Source: Panagrolaimus kolymaensis
Taxonomy: Eukaryota; Nematoda; Chromadorea; Rhabditida; Panagrolaimidae
Reading direction: 5' to 3'
DNA length: 64,000 nt
NCBI GenBank assembly: GCA_028622995.1
Contig: JAJQJQ010000066.1
Span: 496,001-560,000 of the forward strand
Below are positions 62,852-64,000 of the stretch, piece by piece; within the stretch, counting starts at the first letter, position 1; each line of letters begins with the position of its first letter. A program made the translations under genes and the position numbers. The notes under the pieces are model-generated. The model was given only the letters and a program-made list of their open reading frames with translations, was not told the DNA's origin and did no database searches.

Positions 62852-63884
62852 ATGATTTCGTACGATTCAATAACATGGTGCATTGAAATTTGTTATTATG
62901 TTTGTTCAATATTGGAAGTGTTAGTTATAATATTTTTTATTTTCCAAGCTTTTAAACAAAAATCCGATTTTAAAACTTCTTTTTATTTAATTCTCAATGT
63001 TGATTATTGTATTTCATTTGTGATTTGTTTGTTTTGGTTTATTCATGATATGGGTGGACATAATTATATTGCCATCGTATATATTACCGCCATTCAAGAA
63101 TGGTATGGATTATTCCTTTATGGATTTTGTAATTTTTTGTTGGGCTTAAATCGATGCACCGCATTGGCTTTTCCACTTCATTATAAAAAGGTTTGTTGCG
63201 ATTTTCCAATAAACTAAAAATTTTGGTAATCATAACAAGAGAAAATGGAATAAATTTTTTTTAACTTTCTAAAATTCATCAAACATCGTTTAAGATTCCC
63301 TCTTTTGTTTTCAGATTTGGAACAAGCGTTCAAAGCTTCTCATCTTTTTAATTCTAATCTTTCCATTTTTTCCAAATTGTTACAACCTTTTTGATTTTTA
63401 TTGCAAACTTAATCTTTTCAATGATGAATGCTTTTCATATCGAGTTTTATGCTATTTCCAAGCAGCAATTTTAAATATAATCCTTAATTCTTTTGCTTTA
63501 TTTTTCGTAATTTATGGAGTTTTAAAAGCTCGAAGTAAAACTTTCACTCAAACATACAAAGCTAAAACAGAGCGACAACTTGTTTATCAATCTTTGATTT
63601 GTGGAATTTGCCAAATAATATATTATATGTTTTCTTCGTATTCTATTCGATTTCCATATAACGATATAAATTACATAATATTTTATAATATTGGTTTTGT
63701 ATTTTATATTATTCAACGATATTCAAATTTAATTATCATTTTTATTGTTCATTCTGCATTTAGAAAAAGTTTTATAAAATTTTATAATTTGGATTGTTTT
63801 TTTCGTTTTAAATTTCCATTAGTTAGAATTCGAGTGAAAGCTATATCAAATGGAATGATGTCACAATCTAATAATAAAAGTTAA
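62852..63884 (+). CDS. Nematode serpentine (7TM) chemoreceptor-like protein, Srv/Srg type
   Basis: Two exons, 62852-63190 and 63315-63884; 302 aa, the normal size for nematode chemoreceptors. Seven hydrophobic segments can be placed, including VCSILEVLVIIFFIFQAF, FYLILNVDYCISFVICLFWF, FLYGFCNFLLGLNRC, LLIFLILIFPFFP, ILNIILNSFALFFVIYGVL, LICGICQIIYYMFSSY and IIIFIVHSAF. LNRCTALAFPLHYKKIW after helix 3 resembles the LNR-type motif and the conserved Trp of the Srg superfamily (srv, sru, srg). The intron falls right after that motif (KK|IW). Family-level assignment is tentative. AATAAA at 63928-63933. Confidence 0.7.
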
Positions 63885-64000
63885 TGTTTTGAATAACTTA
63901 ATTTTATAATTATGTACAAAATTTTTTAATAAAAGCTTTTAAAATTACAAAAACCAAGCTTTTGGTACAAAATATGTTTTCATTGTTAAACTTTGCCTTC

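Noticed and set aside
1..64000. tRNA, rRNA and CRISPR features
   Set aside because: No GTTCRANNY-type tRNA arms in a cloverleaf context, no rRNA-like G+C blocks and no regularly spaced repeats were seen; a CRISPR array is not expected in this genome.

Overview
Nuclear DNA of a nematode. The window is very A+T-rich and full of homopolymer A/T runs. The genes are broken by many introns of about 45-60 bp with GTAAGT donors and T-rich TTTTTAG acceptors, and AATAAA signals follow several stop codons. The protein families also point to nematodes: a GCY-28-type receptor guanylate cyclase, a CEH-8/Rax homeobox gene, SUP-17/ADAM10, a chemoreceptor-like 7TM protein and several nematode-style orphan membrane proteins. 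A free-living or plant-associated clade IV worm is my guess only. Exon joins were made by hand; every multi-exon model below closes in frame.

Layout. 1-6273 is gene-free, low-complexity DNA. 6274-19810 (+) is one receptor guanylate cyclase (gcy-28-like) with two alternative first exons, each encoding its own signal peptide and ligand-binding half, spliced in the same phase to shared exons. On the minus strand follow a METTL18-like methyltransferase (20841-21721), an unrecognised protein with an N-terminal myristoylation signal and coiled coils (23023-25033), a Rax-type homeobox gene (25790-27270) and a FIT-family lipid-droplet/ER protein (29225-30296). On the plus strand follow AMP deaminase (31893-37648) and a small orphan membrane protein (38096-39117).

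39452-50903 holds two ADAM10/SUP-17 genes head to head, about 5 kb apart. The plus copy has the usual membrane anchor and a proline-rich tail. The minus copy keeps the metalloprotease and cysteine-rich parts but stops before the membrane segment, so it should be secreted. Exons 3-4 and the intron between them are nearly identical in the two copies, which suggests gene conversion. 52550-54688 (+) is a Polo-like kinase whose T-loop activating threonine is replaced. The rest, 54912-63884, is mostly orphan genes: a basic disordered protein, a divergent pair of mucin-like single-pass membrane proteins, a small membrane protein, and a 7TM chemoreceptor-like gene. A perfect 23-bp-arm hairpin sits at 60641-60688, just after a poly(A) signal.

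The genes are not one pathway. Recurring themes are cell-surface signalling (cyclase, sheddases, GPCR, mucin-like proteins), purine/cGMP metabolism (cyclase and AMP deaminase) and cell-cycle control (PLK). The points most worth a second look are the paired membrane/soluble ADAM10 copies, the dual ligand-binding exons of the cyclase, the PLK with an altered T-loop, and the hairpin.
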